From NCBI GenBank assembly GCA_963693365.1, contig CAVNZM010000007.1:4340001-4404000 (forward strand): a DNA stretch of 64,000 nucleotides. The letters are read 5' to 3'. Positions within the stretch are counted from its first letter, which is position 1, and every line of letters begins with the position of its first letter. The notes under the pieces were generated by a model. That model saw nothing but the letters and a program-made list of their open reading frames with translations. It made no database searches and was not told where the DNA came from. The stretch is from Amoebidium appalachense. Lineage: Eukaryota > Ichthyosporea. Positions 45,193-55,569 of the stretch are shown piece after piece. Position numbers and translations under genes: made by a program.

Positions 45193-45873
45193 ACCCCCTT
45201 CTCCTCCTTTTGAGCCATCACCACGGAGGATGATTACACCAAGTCACTGTTGTTGAGTGCACAACATGTTTACACCATGGCCTTATAAAGGGCTTTCGGC
45301 CCACCTTCACAACAAGCCCACAGACTCCGGCAGTAGGCCTAGGTAGGCTAGGGGTTATAAGGCCACGCAAACAGCATTTCATCAATATATTTTCACGAAG
45401 TATTACCTGCTTATTCATACATACAGGGACAGCTTCAGCTGTGCCCCTTATGGCGTAACTGGGGCTACGTTGGCACTTGCCAACTTCTGAACCCTGCTGC
45501 TAGCCTAGCAACTAGCAAGTCTTTAAACAGTTCTGACAATTTGGGGTGCACAGGCATTCGGACAAGTTTCCTACAAAATTTAAGGGGACTCCAGGCTCCT
45601 ACCTTGAAAATTAATTACATACTTCGAAGGGCAACACCAAGTTGCAAAAAAGAAACAAACAACTTGAGATGGTCTTCCAACAACAAAGGAACGGGAGGGG
45701 AGGGGGGTTAGGCTTTGAGTAGATGCCTACTCGACAGGCTTTTAACGATGGGTGCGCAAATCCAATCACAATGCCTCTCGGGTGCGATTGGCTCCGAACG
45801 CCGTTTTCAGGTTACGTGGTTGTGGCTGGGGTTAATTGACTTTCGCGCATATTCGAACCTGTGCCTGGCCGGG
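43387..45873. other. Spacer between the DPY30-type and GAF-RGS genes
   Basis: No gene was recognised. It contains (GGT)n/poly-G at 43697-43746, a near-continuous purine tract at about 43980-44475, a (C)n(A)n junction at 45132-45189, and unremarkable mixed sequence at 44.5-45.1 and 45.2-45.87 kb. Confidence 0.6.
43978..44475 (+). repeat. Polypurine (GA/GGGA) tract of about 500 bp
   Basis: The plus strand is almost exclusively G and A, in AGAGAG and GGGAGGGAGG blocks, broken mainly by a short (GT)n at 44279-44300. Mirror-symmetric purine tracts of this size can form triplex (H-DNA). Confidence 0.9.
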
Positions 45874-47969
45874 TCACATGGTGCCGGCTTTTGCCTGAGC
45901 GGGGCCCGGGGCTGGGGGGGAGCCGCCGGTGGCCAGCTTCTCTGTGGAGGCCACGATGACCAGACTGTCGGCCGTCAGGGACGAGCTGGACGTGGTGCTT
46001 TGTAGGCTGAGCCGGCCCAGCCGAGCCCGGAAGCTGCTCCGCTGGTCTTTGCGCTCACGGGCACGCTGGCGAGCCTCGCAGCGCTCGCGATACTGCTCAA
46101 AGTCGGCGGTCCGCTGCAGGCGCGTGAACGAGTCGAAGAAGATGAGCGAGTAGACCTCCAGCTGGGCCACGTCAAACAGCCCCTGCAGCTTGGCGTGCTG
46201 GTCTTTCGGCAGCTCCTTGCCCTGCACCGCCCTTGCCTGCGGCTGCTTAAGTGCCTCGTTTATCTCCCCAGATGTTTGGCTGGAGATGTTGATCTGCACC
46301 AAGTATGTGTGAGCTGTTGCTCTGCCCATGGACGGACAGGCTGGTCAAAGCCACAATCACTTGTGTGATAGCCCTACCTAGAACACCTGTAGTGGATGTG
46401 CATGCAAGAGCGAAAGGGAGGCTGAGAACAGGTTACCTTGAACATGGCGTTACTTGCAACATACACGCGGTGCAGACCCACAGCCAGCTCCAGGTCTGGG
46501 CAGGCACGGTAGTCCTCGACGGCCTGTAAGGGCACTGTCAGCACCTGCTTCAAACCCTGTGCACCATAGAATTCCCGCCAGCACACCTGCCAGAAGAACA
46601 GGTTCTCGAGGCTGAACTCCTCAGTCAGCTCCCGCAGCAGCAGCAGCAGGCCCTCGCCGTCGGTCAGTATGGTTACAAAGTCCTGCATGCTGGTGTTGGT
46701 GCTGGCCAGCGAGTTTGCCAGCCGTGGGTTGGACGTGGGGAAGAGCTGCAGCAGCCGCACCATGTTGGCTGCCAGCTTGGCCCTCTCCTTGCGACCCAGG
46801 TGCCCGGCCTGCGCCCTGCACGCCCGCAGCCGTTGGCACCACACACCTACACACAAACACACCTCCAACCCCAGCAGCCTCTGCCCTCCCCCCTACCTGC
46901 GTGCATACTTGCGCAGCTCCAGCTGCACCATGACCTGGCGGGCAAGCAGGGCCACGGCCTTGCGCTGTGCTGCCGTCAGCTTCTTGGGCTCCACGTCAAT
47001 GGCACACAGCGTGCCCAGCGCCTGCCCGTCAGGAGTCACCAGAGGTATGCCGTGGTACGAGCGGATAAGTGGGCCTCCTGTCACAAGCGGGTTCTTGCAG
47101 AAGCGATCGTCCTGCGAGCAGCGTATGAGCACTTCCGTTGCCTTCCCGAGAATAACTGCCAAAGAGCTATAGCTGCAAGAACATGACCAGCAACTCCGCC
47201 TGTTCTCCCTGTATTACTTTACTTCCCCTCCCTAAACACAGCAGGCAACACACCTGCAGGGTGTCCGAAACCACAAAGTCGCTGGTGGGGTCCAGTATGG
47301 CGTGGGCACAGAAGGCGGCGTCTCTGCTGGTCTCGTGGCACCCCAAGCCGTGTTCGGAGAAGAAATACTGCCGGTTGGTGTCGATGATGGATATGGCCGA
47401 GTAGCGCACGTTGCAGATCACAGACACGAGGGTTGTGATCACGTCAAAAAGGTCCCCGCCTAACTCGTCCAGAAGCTGGAGGCCAGGAGGAATTGCTTAG
47501 TGTCAAGCACGTTCAGGCCACTCTAATACCACCCTTTTCAATACAACTTTTCTATAGAGTCTGTACCATCAAAGCACCCATAAAAATCTGTGTATGAAAG
47601 CGCTACATTTCCACATTATCTGTATGAATTAACTGCTACACACGCACAGTTGCGTCACAAGGCACAAGGTGGCCTTTTGCAGTGAACTACCGACTTGAAA
47701 CATAGATCACTCAGCTGTATACGCTGGAAGTTGTTCTCAAGCATCCACAGCCCTAGCTGTGCAAACCACGCACAAGTACTAATGTGCGTTGAGTTGCCTA
47801 CCTGGTATGACTTGACGGAGCTCAGTCTCTGGTCCTCGTTCTTCGGGAACGGTGCTGGTTTCCAACCAGGCACAGCCGCAGCGGGCTGGGGCACAGGCAG
47901 GTTTGTGGGAAACTTGGCCACGCTGCGTGCCTTCCTGCCCGGCAGCATCGAAGACGTGCAGCCGCCCAT
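45874..47969 (-). CDS. Membrane-anchored GAF-RGS fusion protein, complete (5 exons, 467 aa)
   Basis: Minus-strand exons 47969-47802, 47475-47254, 47111-46897, 46815-46437, 46293-45874 sum to 1,404 nt with all phases closed. The start MGGCTSS has Gly2 and Ser6 for N-myristoylation and Cys4 for palmitoylation, so plasma-membrane attachment is predicted. Residues about 57-200 form a GAF domain: [36 protein letters not shown] and [17 protein letters not shown]. Residues about 245-390 form an RGS domain: [10 protein letters not shown], then [15 protein letters not shown] [21 protein letters not shown], then [22 protein letters not shown] domains speed GTP hydrolysis by G-alpha subunits. GAF domains bind small ligands or dimerise. 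A basic segment and a Ser/Thr-rich tail (391-467) follow. Ligand and G-alpha partner are unknown. Confidence 0.92.
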
Positions 47970-50185
47970 GGTGGTGCAGCCTGAAGGGCTTGGGTAAGCC
48001 CTAGCGTGAGCTGCAGCTTTTGACGGTCACTTGAATGAAGCACTCCTGATGCTACAGTATTTTTCGCCACAACGAAAGAGCCTCGAGTGAGGGTTCTAAG
48101 AGAAGACTTCAAGGTGCCTGTCTAACGTTGGCGCAATGAAGCACTTAGCGTGTTGCCGTTTCATGGAATAAGCTTGGGCTTTCTGGTTCAGTTGTGTGGA
48201 GTGAGGTTACTGTGTCATTGCTGTGGTCTAAATGGTCTGGATCACCTGGGCGAAAATTGTAAAAACTCCACAGGTGACCATGTCTACTGAAGATTCAATG
48301 AACACAACCTAGCCCCGTGGCGGACCACCTGGCAGGCCTAGGCCACAAGCCAGCAGACTAAGGCACCTATGGACGTGTGTGTATATGTAGCTTCAGCCAG
48401 CTACAAGCTTCTTCGAATTCCGTGCACAGTTTTTAGACAAACGTGAGGGGCTCTGAAATTTGCTGCCGTGTCAAAATGGAACTCACGTTATGACATGAAA
48501 CGAAAAGTTACGAAACTGGTTTCCTCGATGGAGGCTGCACGCAACTTCGGTGGGGTGATAACTTGATAAGGAGGCTTTAGCTGAAACCGAGGTAAAACTT
48601 GGAATGTGGAGCAGATTCGGCACACAGGTGTAAAAAAAGTAGGCCTTTTTTTTTTAGAGAATAGAATTAGTAAATATTCACACCCTATTTTTTTAAATCC
48701 ACTTTCCTGTTTGAGCACTCAGATTCAGTAAGGTTTAAAAGGTGCGAACACAGATGGCATGTTCGTCATCATTGATTGTCAACTTGGTTATGACAGTATC
48801 GAGGTGTTAAAGCATGGTGGCCGCCGTTCTCCCTAACTTCCCAGCTAATAAATCACCCAAGGTTGATATCAGGGAAAGTGAAAATTGATCTTAGCTCTGT
48901 GCACGCAATGTGGAGCTCTCTGAATGACTCAAAATTGATAATTAAGATTTCTAACTGAAAAAAAGCCAGTTACTTTTCTCTCATCGACAATCAAAATATA
49001 TTAGTCCACGTGAACAGAAGTCAAGCCACTCAAGATTTGAACCGAAATTTGAAATTGTAATAAGCTTTCATTTTTTGCGCACCGCCGCTGGCCACGGACA
49101 ACCCAACCCGCCACGCGTGCCACACAGTTCATAGTTGAACCTGGTACAGTGACGTGGCGATGCCGCAAAAAAAAAACATCATGACATGCATTACAAAATT
49201 ATACAAAGACGTAGAAACACGCTAGATTACATGTATTCGCATTTGTACCAATATAGGAAGAGGTATTCTAATATTCAAAGCAGCGCGTTACGGTAGTTAT
49301 GTCAACTTATAATTATATGCATATCTGTCCTTCTAAACCAAGATCTATAGATTCGAGTCGATCTAGCCTTCAAATGAAACCGTTGCATGGATACGAGTAG
49401 TCAAAATGCAAAGTAAATAATTGAATTCATCTAATTTAGGTCGATTCTTGACATTCTTACTCTCTTGTGATGCTTGAATAAAATATAATTTATCGCCTAC
49501 CCTGCACACGGCAGCCCGGCACGACCGTGTCAGTGAGTCATCACCGTATCAGCATGAATGCCAGGATGCATTCCAAGAACCCTCAAAACTCATTCTTGGT
49601 GGTGGGTTGTATATGGACAACAGACCGGCGAGCGCTCCGATTTTCTGGAAACCCCGGCCCCCGTGCCCGGGGGCCCGGACTCAGATCAATTTAGAGAAAT
49701 TCCAATACTGGCAAAGGTTTATTAGAGACTAATAAAATTGAATTTTGTTTATTTTTTTTAACTGGTAAATCTACGCTTTTGATTATCACGTGTTCCCTAC
49801 AATCTACATTTAATGTCATACTCAGAAATTAATGAAACGGTACCTAAAATAGTTCCGACCTAGGCAGGTTTGGGGGATGCCTCAAGGTATTTAGTGCATC
49901 CAATCACGACCATTATCTTTATCGCACACAGCCAATCACATAGCGTTATGGCCCAGGGGTTGAATTGTGACTCAAAGTTAAGCCCAGGGAGTCAAAACGA
50001 GTAGCGCTGCGAAGTGCTGTATTGGTTTTTCGTAGCAGTGAAATAGGCCACAATAGTGTAATTTGGTGTGTTTTATACAATAATGGGTGTCTTCCCAGGT
50101 TAAAGGTGGTCAGGTGGTTATTTTTGGCACTCCAGAGGGGAACATATACGAAGCCCTGTTTTCTCTATCGGGGTGTGTAATTGCT
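47970..50185. other. AT-richer gene-free region upstream of GAF-RGS
   Basis: No convincing exon on either strand. Composition changes from GC-rich with G/C runs to mixed AT-rich sequence without long microsatellites. It should contain the GAF-RGS promoter, but no clear TATA or other element was identified. A GC-rich near-palindrome lies at about 49652-49678. Confidence 0.55.
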
Positions 50186-50423
50186 CGGAGCTACCGATGC
50201 TAGCCTCTGGTTACCCATAATATGTAATGGGGGGTTTACACACTTTTTATTGCGTGGACACTGCCGGAGGCCCAGCCACATTCGACGGCCTACTGCGTTT
50301 TCCAGCACAGCCAATCAAATGCAGCCAGTGACATATGTACATGCTAGGCAGCAACAATGAGCGCCATCGTAGTATCTGACACCCCATATTATGGGTAAGC
50401 AGAGGCTAGCATCGGTAGCTCCG
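50186..50423. repeat. Long inverted repeat (about 39-bp arms, 160-bp loop)
   Basis: Arms 50186-50224 and 50385-50423 are near-perfect reverse complements (CGGAGCTACCGATGCTAGCC at the outer end). The loop is the left copy of the 160-bp repeat found inverted at 54.8-55.1 kb. The unit has the shape of a MITE. No target duplication was seen. Confidence 0.7.
50226..50384 (+). repeat. Left copy of the outer inverted repeat flanking the transposon cluster
   Basis: About 160 bp beginning near GGGGTTTACACACTTTTTAT. It matches, as reverse complement and with over 90 percent identity by eye, the sequence at 54781-54834 plus 55008-55108. Confidence 0.85.
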
Positions 50424-50664
50424 AAAGAAAGTTAAGGCACCGGATCACAATATCATACTGTGCAGCATTAATAAGGTGATCTAGGATAGTCATCTCAAAA
50501 CGGATATATTGAGGAAGAGAGGAAGAAAAGAGAATAAAACCGCCAATAACCTCCGGTTCTAATACATTAGCTAACAGGTTGCATTTATTGATAGATATGC
50601 AGCCGCGAGTAAACCCCCCACACATGTAATTACACATACGAGCAGGAGACACCAGAAACCGATT

Positions 50665-50671
50665 ACACCGC
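50665..50671 (+). repeat. Left target-site duplication (ACACCGC)
   Basis: Identical 7-mer at 54443-54449 immediately outside the right terminus. Confidence 0.8.
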
Positions 50672-50755
50672 CACGGCCCTCTGAAAAAAAGACGGCCTGG
50701 ATACAGAACGGGGTCAAAAGAGCAGATTGGTATTTCGATCCACTGGATTCGCTAG
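50672..50755 (+). repeat. Left terminal inverted repeat of the P-like element
   Basis: The outer 33 bp are a perfect match to the right end; after a gap, CGATCCACTGGATT matches again. Confidence 0.85.
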
Positions 50756-51123
50756 CAAACTACTATCAGTGCGCAGATTATGAAGGAAAACGGAAGGGAA
50801 AAAAAAAACGACAAAAGTTTATGAAGTGCTTCCTATGTTCTAAGGCGTTTTTTTGTCTTAGAGTAATATGCGCAAGCCCTATAGCACAAAGTTTTGGCAT
50901 AGTGTACATAATAGTGTAGCTGAGTCTCAGTATAGTTATATCTATTGAGCAGTTCACGTTTACACATAGTGAGCAAGGATCTGCTACAAAACTAGAACTC
51001 TTCTTTGCGTATATTCTCTCAAAGGTGTTTCTATCCACTAGGTAACATAATACTACCTGTATGTTAAGTATTAGAACGTCTATGTCCTGCAACACTAACC
51101 ACCAACCAATAAACACTGTGTAG

Positions 51124-51160
<37 letters not shown>

Positions 51161-51231
51161 GCAAACCCTCACACCTCTACCTACTGGCAAAAAAAGAAAA
51201 GAAAGAGGGTTAGAAAACACTGACAAAGCCG

Positions 51232-52455
51232 CTAGAGCTCTGCTTCCTCCAAATACGCCTCTACCATCCAATCGTACTCCGCCTCTGCTGCCTCCAGTGC
51301 AGCCACCAGCTCGTCATCGTTTCCCTCCATCTCCCACTCGACGGTAGGTGGTTCCGCCGTGGTTGCTTTGTTTTCACCTTTCTTTCCCTTCTTCCTCCCT
51401 TCGCCTCCCTTTTCCTCTGTTTTGCTCTCCTTTTTCTTCTTTGCTGGTTTTGTCGACGGCATGCTCCCTGCAACTGTGGCGGGGACGCCTGCCCCCGCGG
51501 CGGCCTCGCTCGCCGCCAAAGCGGCCGCCTGCACTGTTTTGGCTTTCCGGTTTGCTTTGTTGGGTGCTTTCTTCGCTTGTTCCTTGCGTTGACGCACATA
51601 CGCGCTCAGGTGGCAGTTGGTTGCAACGGTTATTAGTCGTTCCACTAGTGCTCTCTTTTGCGTGCCGCACACCCCACACTCGTCCATAAGTGCCTTATCG
51701 GTATTGTACCTTTTGACTGCATGTTCGCTGAGTAGCACAGCCACCGTTCTATGGCTGCCCCCCGGAAGGTACGTGTTGACCAGTGGCTTTAGCAGTGCCT
51801 CCACCACACAGTAGACCAATGTGACAATGCTCACTGTTGGTGGTGAAGGGAAAGTCAGGCCCCCCCGATTGGCGGCGCGGATGAGTCGGTAGTGATCGTC
51901 TGTGGCTCTCCCGGCCGTAGTGGTGGCTGTTTCGGTAGCTGTGGTGCTTGTTTCACTGGGTGTGTTGGTGTTTTTGTTGGGTGTGGTGATTTCGAGTTGT
52001 GCACGACATGTGTTGCAGCCAACACCGCGCACGTGAAGCGCGTGCACACAGAACCCTGCCCGGTAGGTTAGCACCTCTGGCTTTCTGACGTCTTCGCTGA
52101 TTTTATAGACGTGGCCCCAGATGGTGTTGTTGTAGAGTGGGAGAATGGTCTCGATGGTGATCGTTTTGCGTTTGCTGTTGAGTGCTGTGTTCATGTTGTC
52201 GAACAGCTGTGTTACACTTGTGCCCGTCTGCACTGCCAGCTTTGCCAGCTTCTGCACCCGTATCCTTTTGACGGCCTGGAGAGTCTGTTCATAGAGGTGA
52301 GTTTATTGTGTGATTTGTGTATATATAGATGGCACGTGGCTATAAAAGTTTAATATGACACACTATGGTGCGGGCGCGCAAGCAGTGTATCATAGCATAT
52401 CTTCGTGTGTACACAAGCATGGTTTAGGTATATCTGCATGGGGTTGTGTATGTAT

Positions 52456-52513
<58 letters not shown>

Positions 52514-53013
52514 TACGGTGTGTGTGTGTGTGTGTGTGTGTGTGGTGTTTGGTGTATGTGTGTCTGTGTGTCTGTGTGTGTGTGTGTGCGTGTACGTGTG
52601 TGCATTTTTGTGGTTTGAGTTCAACAGCCCCGCCCCCCCCCCCCCCCCCCCACCCCACCCCCTAATTTCATTTTTCGTTCAGTTTTCTTTGCACCCTTTC
52701 TTTTCACCACACTCCTTTTATCCTGATACCCCCCCCTCCCCCTCCCCCTCCTCCTCCAACCCCTTCTTCCGTCCCTGCCTCTCTCGCTATCCCCCCCCCC
52801 CCCTTTTTTTTTTCTCCTGATTATTTTATTCCCCGGGGCCACCATGTCATGACACCACTATCCTATTATTAAGGTGAATCACCAAATCATCCTATATCTG
52901 TTCTGTCTCTGTTCTTTGTAATGCTGTATGAATCGTGTGTATGTGATGTATCTCTTGTGTTTCATTGTTGCAGGCAGTGGGTGGGTGGCTGAGTAGGGTA
53001 GGGGTGTGCGTGT

Positions 53014-53063
<50 letters not shown>

Positions 53064-53353
53064 AGGAGGGGAGGTACCCACCTGTGCTGTCCCAACGTTG
53101 TAGTTCCCACCGCTGTACTGTCGGATTGTGCCAAAAGCACCCTCAAGGGAGTCGGTTTGAAACTTTCTGGTGAGCACAAAGTTGAGCTTCTCGCCGCTCA
53201 CGCCGCTGTCCAGGAGATAGCGGATGAGACTGGCCTGCAAATAAAAAGTCAGCAAAATCTGTGTGGCACCACATTTGACTACGCTTGGCATGTGAAAAAC
53301 CATATGGAAACCCCCCCCCCCCCCCCCCCTCCCCACCCACCCATCCCGACACA

Positions 53354-53401
<48 letters not shown>

Positions 53402-53481
53402 AACACACTGATGCGCGCGCACACACACACGTGTCACACACACACACACACACACACAGTGTCACACACAGACACACACAA

Positions 53482-53517
<36 letters not shown>

Positions 53518-54258
53518 TTCATGCCGGTCGACTCCTCATGTGACCTTGTGTGTTGGGGGGGTGAGGGGGTGAGGGGGCGAGGGCATGAGGACATTGGAGG
53601 GGATTTTGAGGGGGGGGGGGGGGGTACCATTGTCTTGCTCGTAAACGCCAGCGACCACTGTGTTTCCTCCGTAAACCCTCCAGCCGGCGTGCCGCTCCGC
53701 TATTTCCAGGGCACGGACAACAAGCTGGCCGAACACGAACATCTCCTTCTGGCGCTTCCTCGCTACTGCCTCTTCCTCTTGCCTTGCCCGAACCTTCTCC
53801 ATCTTTGCGGCTCTCTCTTCCGGGTCCGTACGAGGAGGCGCGGAAGGGGCGCTCAGGTAACTGGGGCAGTTGGGAAAAATGCTCGGGACGGCGCCTGGCC
53901 TAGGCCACGCTTTGCCACCTTTTTTAACGATGTCATGGGCGGGAAAGTGACGGCAGCAGACCCGCGCAACACCGTGCGGGTCGAAGTTCTCAGGCCACTG
54001 CCTCGGCACAGCACGTAGCCACGCACTGAGAAGGTTCCGTGTTTCTTCGCGTAGCGTCTCGCTTTTAATGCGCCCGTCGTTTGGGTTGGGGAATTTGTAA
54101 ACGAAAACCTTGTTTTGGTCGTCGTAGTTGCCTCTGCAGCCTGGAACACTGCATATGTTACCGATTTTGTTGCTACGCAGACCGTTACTTCTCTTCTTAT
54201 CCATTCCAGGCTCGGGAGGAGCAGCTCCCTTCATAAGGCCAGTCCCGCCGTCAGCCAT
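51232..54258 (-). CDS. THAP-domain P-element transposase-like protein, apparently lacking most of the catalytic core
   Basis: Minus-strand exons about 54258-53628, 53234-53082 and 52275-51232 (TAG). Exon 1 starts [10 protein letters not shown] and holds a C2CH THAP zinc finger: Cys36 and Cys41 (ICSVPGC), Cys101 and His104 (CCRHF), and the diagnostic AVPSIF at 123-128. A charged coiled coil follows ([20 protein letters not shown]). Exon 2 holds [20 protein letters not shown], the block near the C-terminal end of the RNase H-like fold in P/THAP9 transposases. Exon 3 adds 348 codons with paired cysteines ([14 protein letters not shown]) and a Lys/Glu-rich tail. The 393 bp between exons 1 and 2 are repeats. 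No segment for the first catalytic acids or the GTP-binding insertion was seen, so the copy is probably transposition-defective or encodes a DNA-binding derivative. Confidence 0.82.
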
Positions 54259-54351
54259 GTTACCGATGTCTCCGTCTTTGAACCAAAAAAAGCGAGACGT
54301 AAACGAAAAACAACAACATACATGTTCTGTGCCGACATCTCGTTTTAGGGC

Positions 54352-54442
54352 CGGAATCCAGTGGATCGAGATACCACGAGCACAATGGAATGCGATTTTA
54401 TGACGTAGTGTATCCAGGCCGTCTTTTTTTCAGAGGGCCGTG
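54352..54442 (-). repeat. Right terminal inverted repeat of the P-like element
   Basis: Reverse complement of the left end, sharing the terminal 33 bp and an inner block around GAATCCAGTGGATCGAGATACC. Confidence 0.85.
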
Positions 54443-54449
54443 ACACCGC
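54443..54449 (+). repeat. Right target-site duplication (ACACCGC)
   Basis: Matches 50665-50671. Taking out the insert and one copy leaves the interrupted ORF in frame. Confidence 0.8.
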
Positions 54450-54780
54450 CAAGCCATAATCATCTTTGCGTTTTTACACCACACCACATTACGAATAAAC
54501 GAATCTATGTATGAACGAGACTCTCTAACCGTATCCGCCATATAGGCTACTAGTAGTTGGTGTTTTTGCGGTCCTAACACCGGAAGGGACTCAACACGTA
54601 TACGTAGAGTAAAAAGATATCTATCAGCCATAGACTTGAAACTATTCATATTCACACTATGATCTAGCCGTACCTCCGGTGGGGTCGCCAGCCATTCCAC
54701 ATAACGCTCGGCAATGGGCAGGGACGATGGGGAAGGGAAGAGCTAGGTTGTGCACCCCTGCGTCGGGGGCCATTATAAAA

Positions 54781-55108
54781 GGGGTGTCATATACTACGAT
54801 GGCGCTCATTGTTGCCTAGCATGTACATATGTCAGGGGTTTACGCTGTTTACTCGAGGCAAAGAGAACCAGTCTCAGGTATGGGGGGGGGGGTTTGCTCG
54901 GAATATCCCCTCAGCGGTATATCATGATCACGTACATAGATGTCGGGTGGTGACTATATATCAGGGTTTACTTTCTCTACGAGACACCATAAAGACTACA
55001 AGGAGAAATCAATGGCTGCATTTGATTGGCTGCGCTGGAAAACGCAGTAGGCCGTCGAATGTGGCTGGGCCTCCGGCAGTGTCCACGCTATAAAAAGTGT
55101 GTAAACCC
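54781..55108 (-). repeat. Right copy of the outer inverted repeat, itself interrupted
   Basis: 54781-54834 and 55008-55108 together match the reverse complement of 50226-50384. The intervening ~173 bp (54835-55007) is an insertion apparently bordered by duplicated TCA. It begins with GGGGTTTACGCTGTTTACTC, a sequence found again inverted at 60310-60351. Confidence 0.8.
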
Positions 55109-55227
55109 AAGGGAGTATAATATTATTCGAAAAATGTCTTAAACATTAAATATATTGGGGGTCTATACGGGTCGTAAATGAGACGAACCCCGCCATTACG
55201 ATTTGCAATTCTAGGGTGTATGATTAT

Positions 55228-55569
55228 TTAAGTCGTTATCTCCTCCGTATCCGAGAGTGAGGGCCTTTGTATTTTCTTCTCCGAGATATCGATGGCTTCT
55301 ATTTTGCTGAGCATATCAATAAAGTCATTATAAAAAAAGCAAATAATGACAATACGAGTTAAAACGGGTAGCGCAGCCAAAACCCCACAACCCCTGTATA
55401 ATATGGCCCGATGGTCTACTGTTACGTATACATCATCAGGACTGCGCAGTAAGGCAACTTGGCCGGCTTGCGGCCGCCGTTTGCCAAGTTGTAGTACGGA
55501 AGCCCAGAGCCTGAGAATCATGATACATGTCCGGCAACTGAGGCCAGGCCCCGGCGCGCGCCCCTGCAT
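55228..55569 (-). CDS. Hypothetical ORF, 113 aa
   Basis: Open frame at the AT-rich edge of the transposon cluster. It has a hydrophobic stretch (AALPVLTRIVIICFFYNDFI) and an acidic C-terminus. I recognise no family. It may belong to the same outer element as the split ORF or be spurious. Confidence 0.25.
   Translation of the reverse strand: MQGRAPGPGLSCRTCIMILRLWASVLQLGKRRPQAGQVALLRSPDDVYVTVDHRAILYRGCGVLAALPVLTRIVIICFFYNDFIDMLSKIEAIDISEKKIQRPSLSDTEEITT

Larger units (their letters stand above)
50672..54442. mobile_element. P/THAP-like DNA transposon, 3,771 bp
   Basis: The termini are inverted repeats: CACGGCCCTCTGAAAAAAAG inward from 50672 and its complement ending at 54442, with similarity continuing in patches for about 80-90 bp. 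The 7-bp ACACCGC flanks both ends (50665-50671 and 54443-54449). P-superfamily elements usually make 8-bp duplications, so 7 bp is close but not identical. It encodes a THAP-domain transposase-like gene on the minus strand. It inserted into another ORF, showing nested transposition. Confidence 0.88.
50389..54754 (-). pseudogene. Unknown ORF of the outer element, split by the P-like insertion
   Basis: On the minus strand an ORF reads from about 54754 down to 54443, is interrupted by the P-like element, and resumes at 50671 down to a stop at 50389. With the insert and one 7-bp duplication taken out, the frame is continuous and no stop appears. The two parts together are about 195 codons. The product is predicted to be mostly helical with hydrophobic and Cys-containing stretches. 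I recognise no family. No in-frame ATG was found near its 5' end, so an upstream exon or start is missing. It may be a gene of the outer element or of a virus-like insertion. Confidence 0.55.

Noticed and set aside
48488-48718. 76-codon minus-strand ORF upstream of GAF-RGS
   Set aside because: Short, AT-driven, no conserved motif and no splice connection to the GAF-RGS first exon.
50389-50652. Treating the two halves of the interrupted ORF as two separate small genes
   Set aside because: They are in one frame once the P-like insertion and its 7-bp duplication are discounted.
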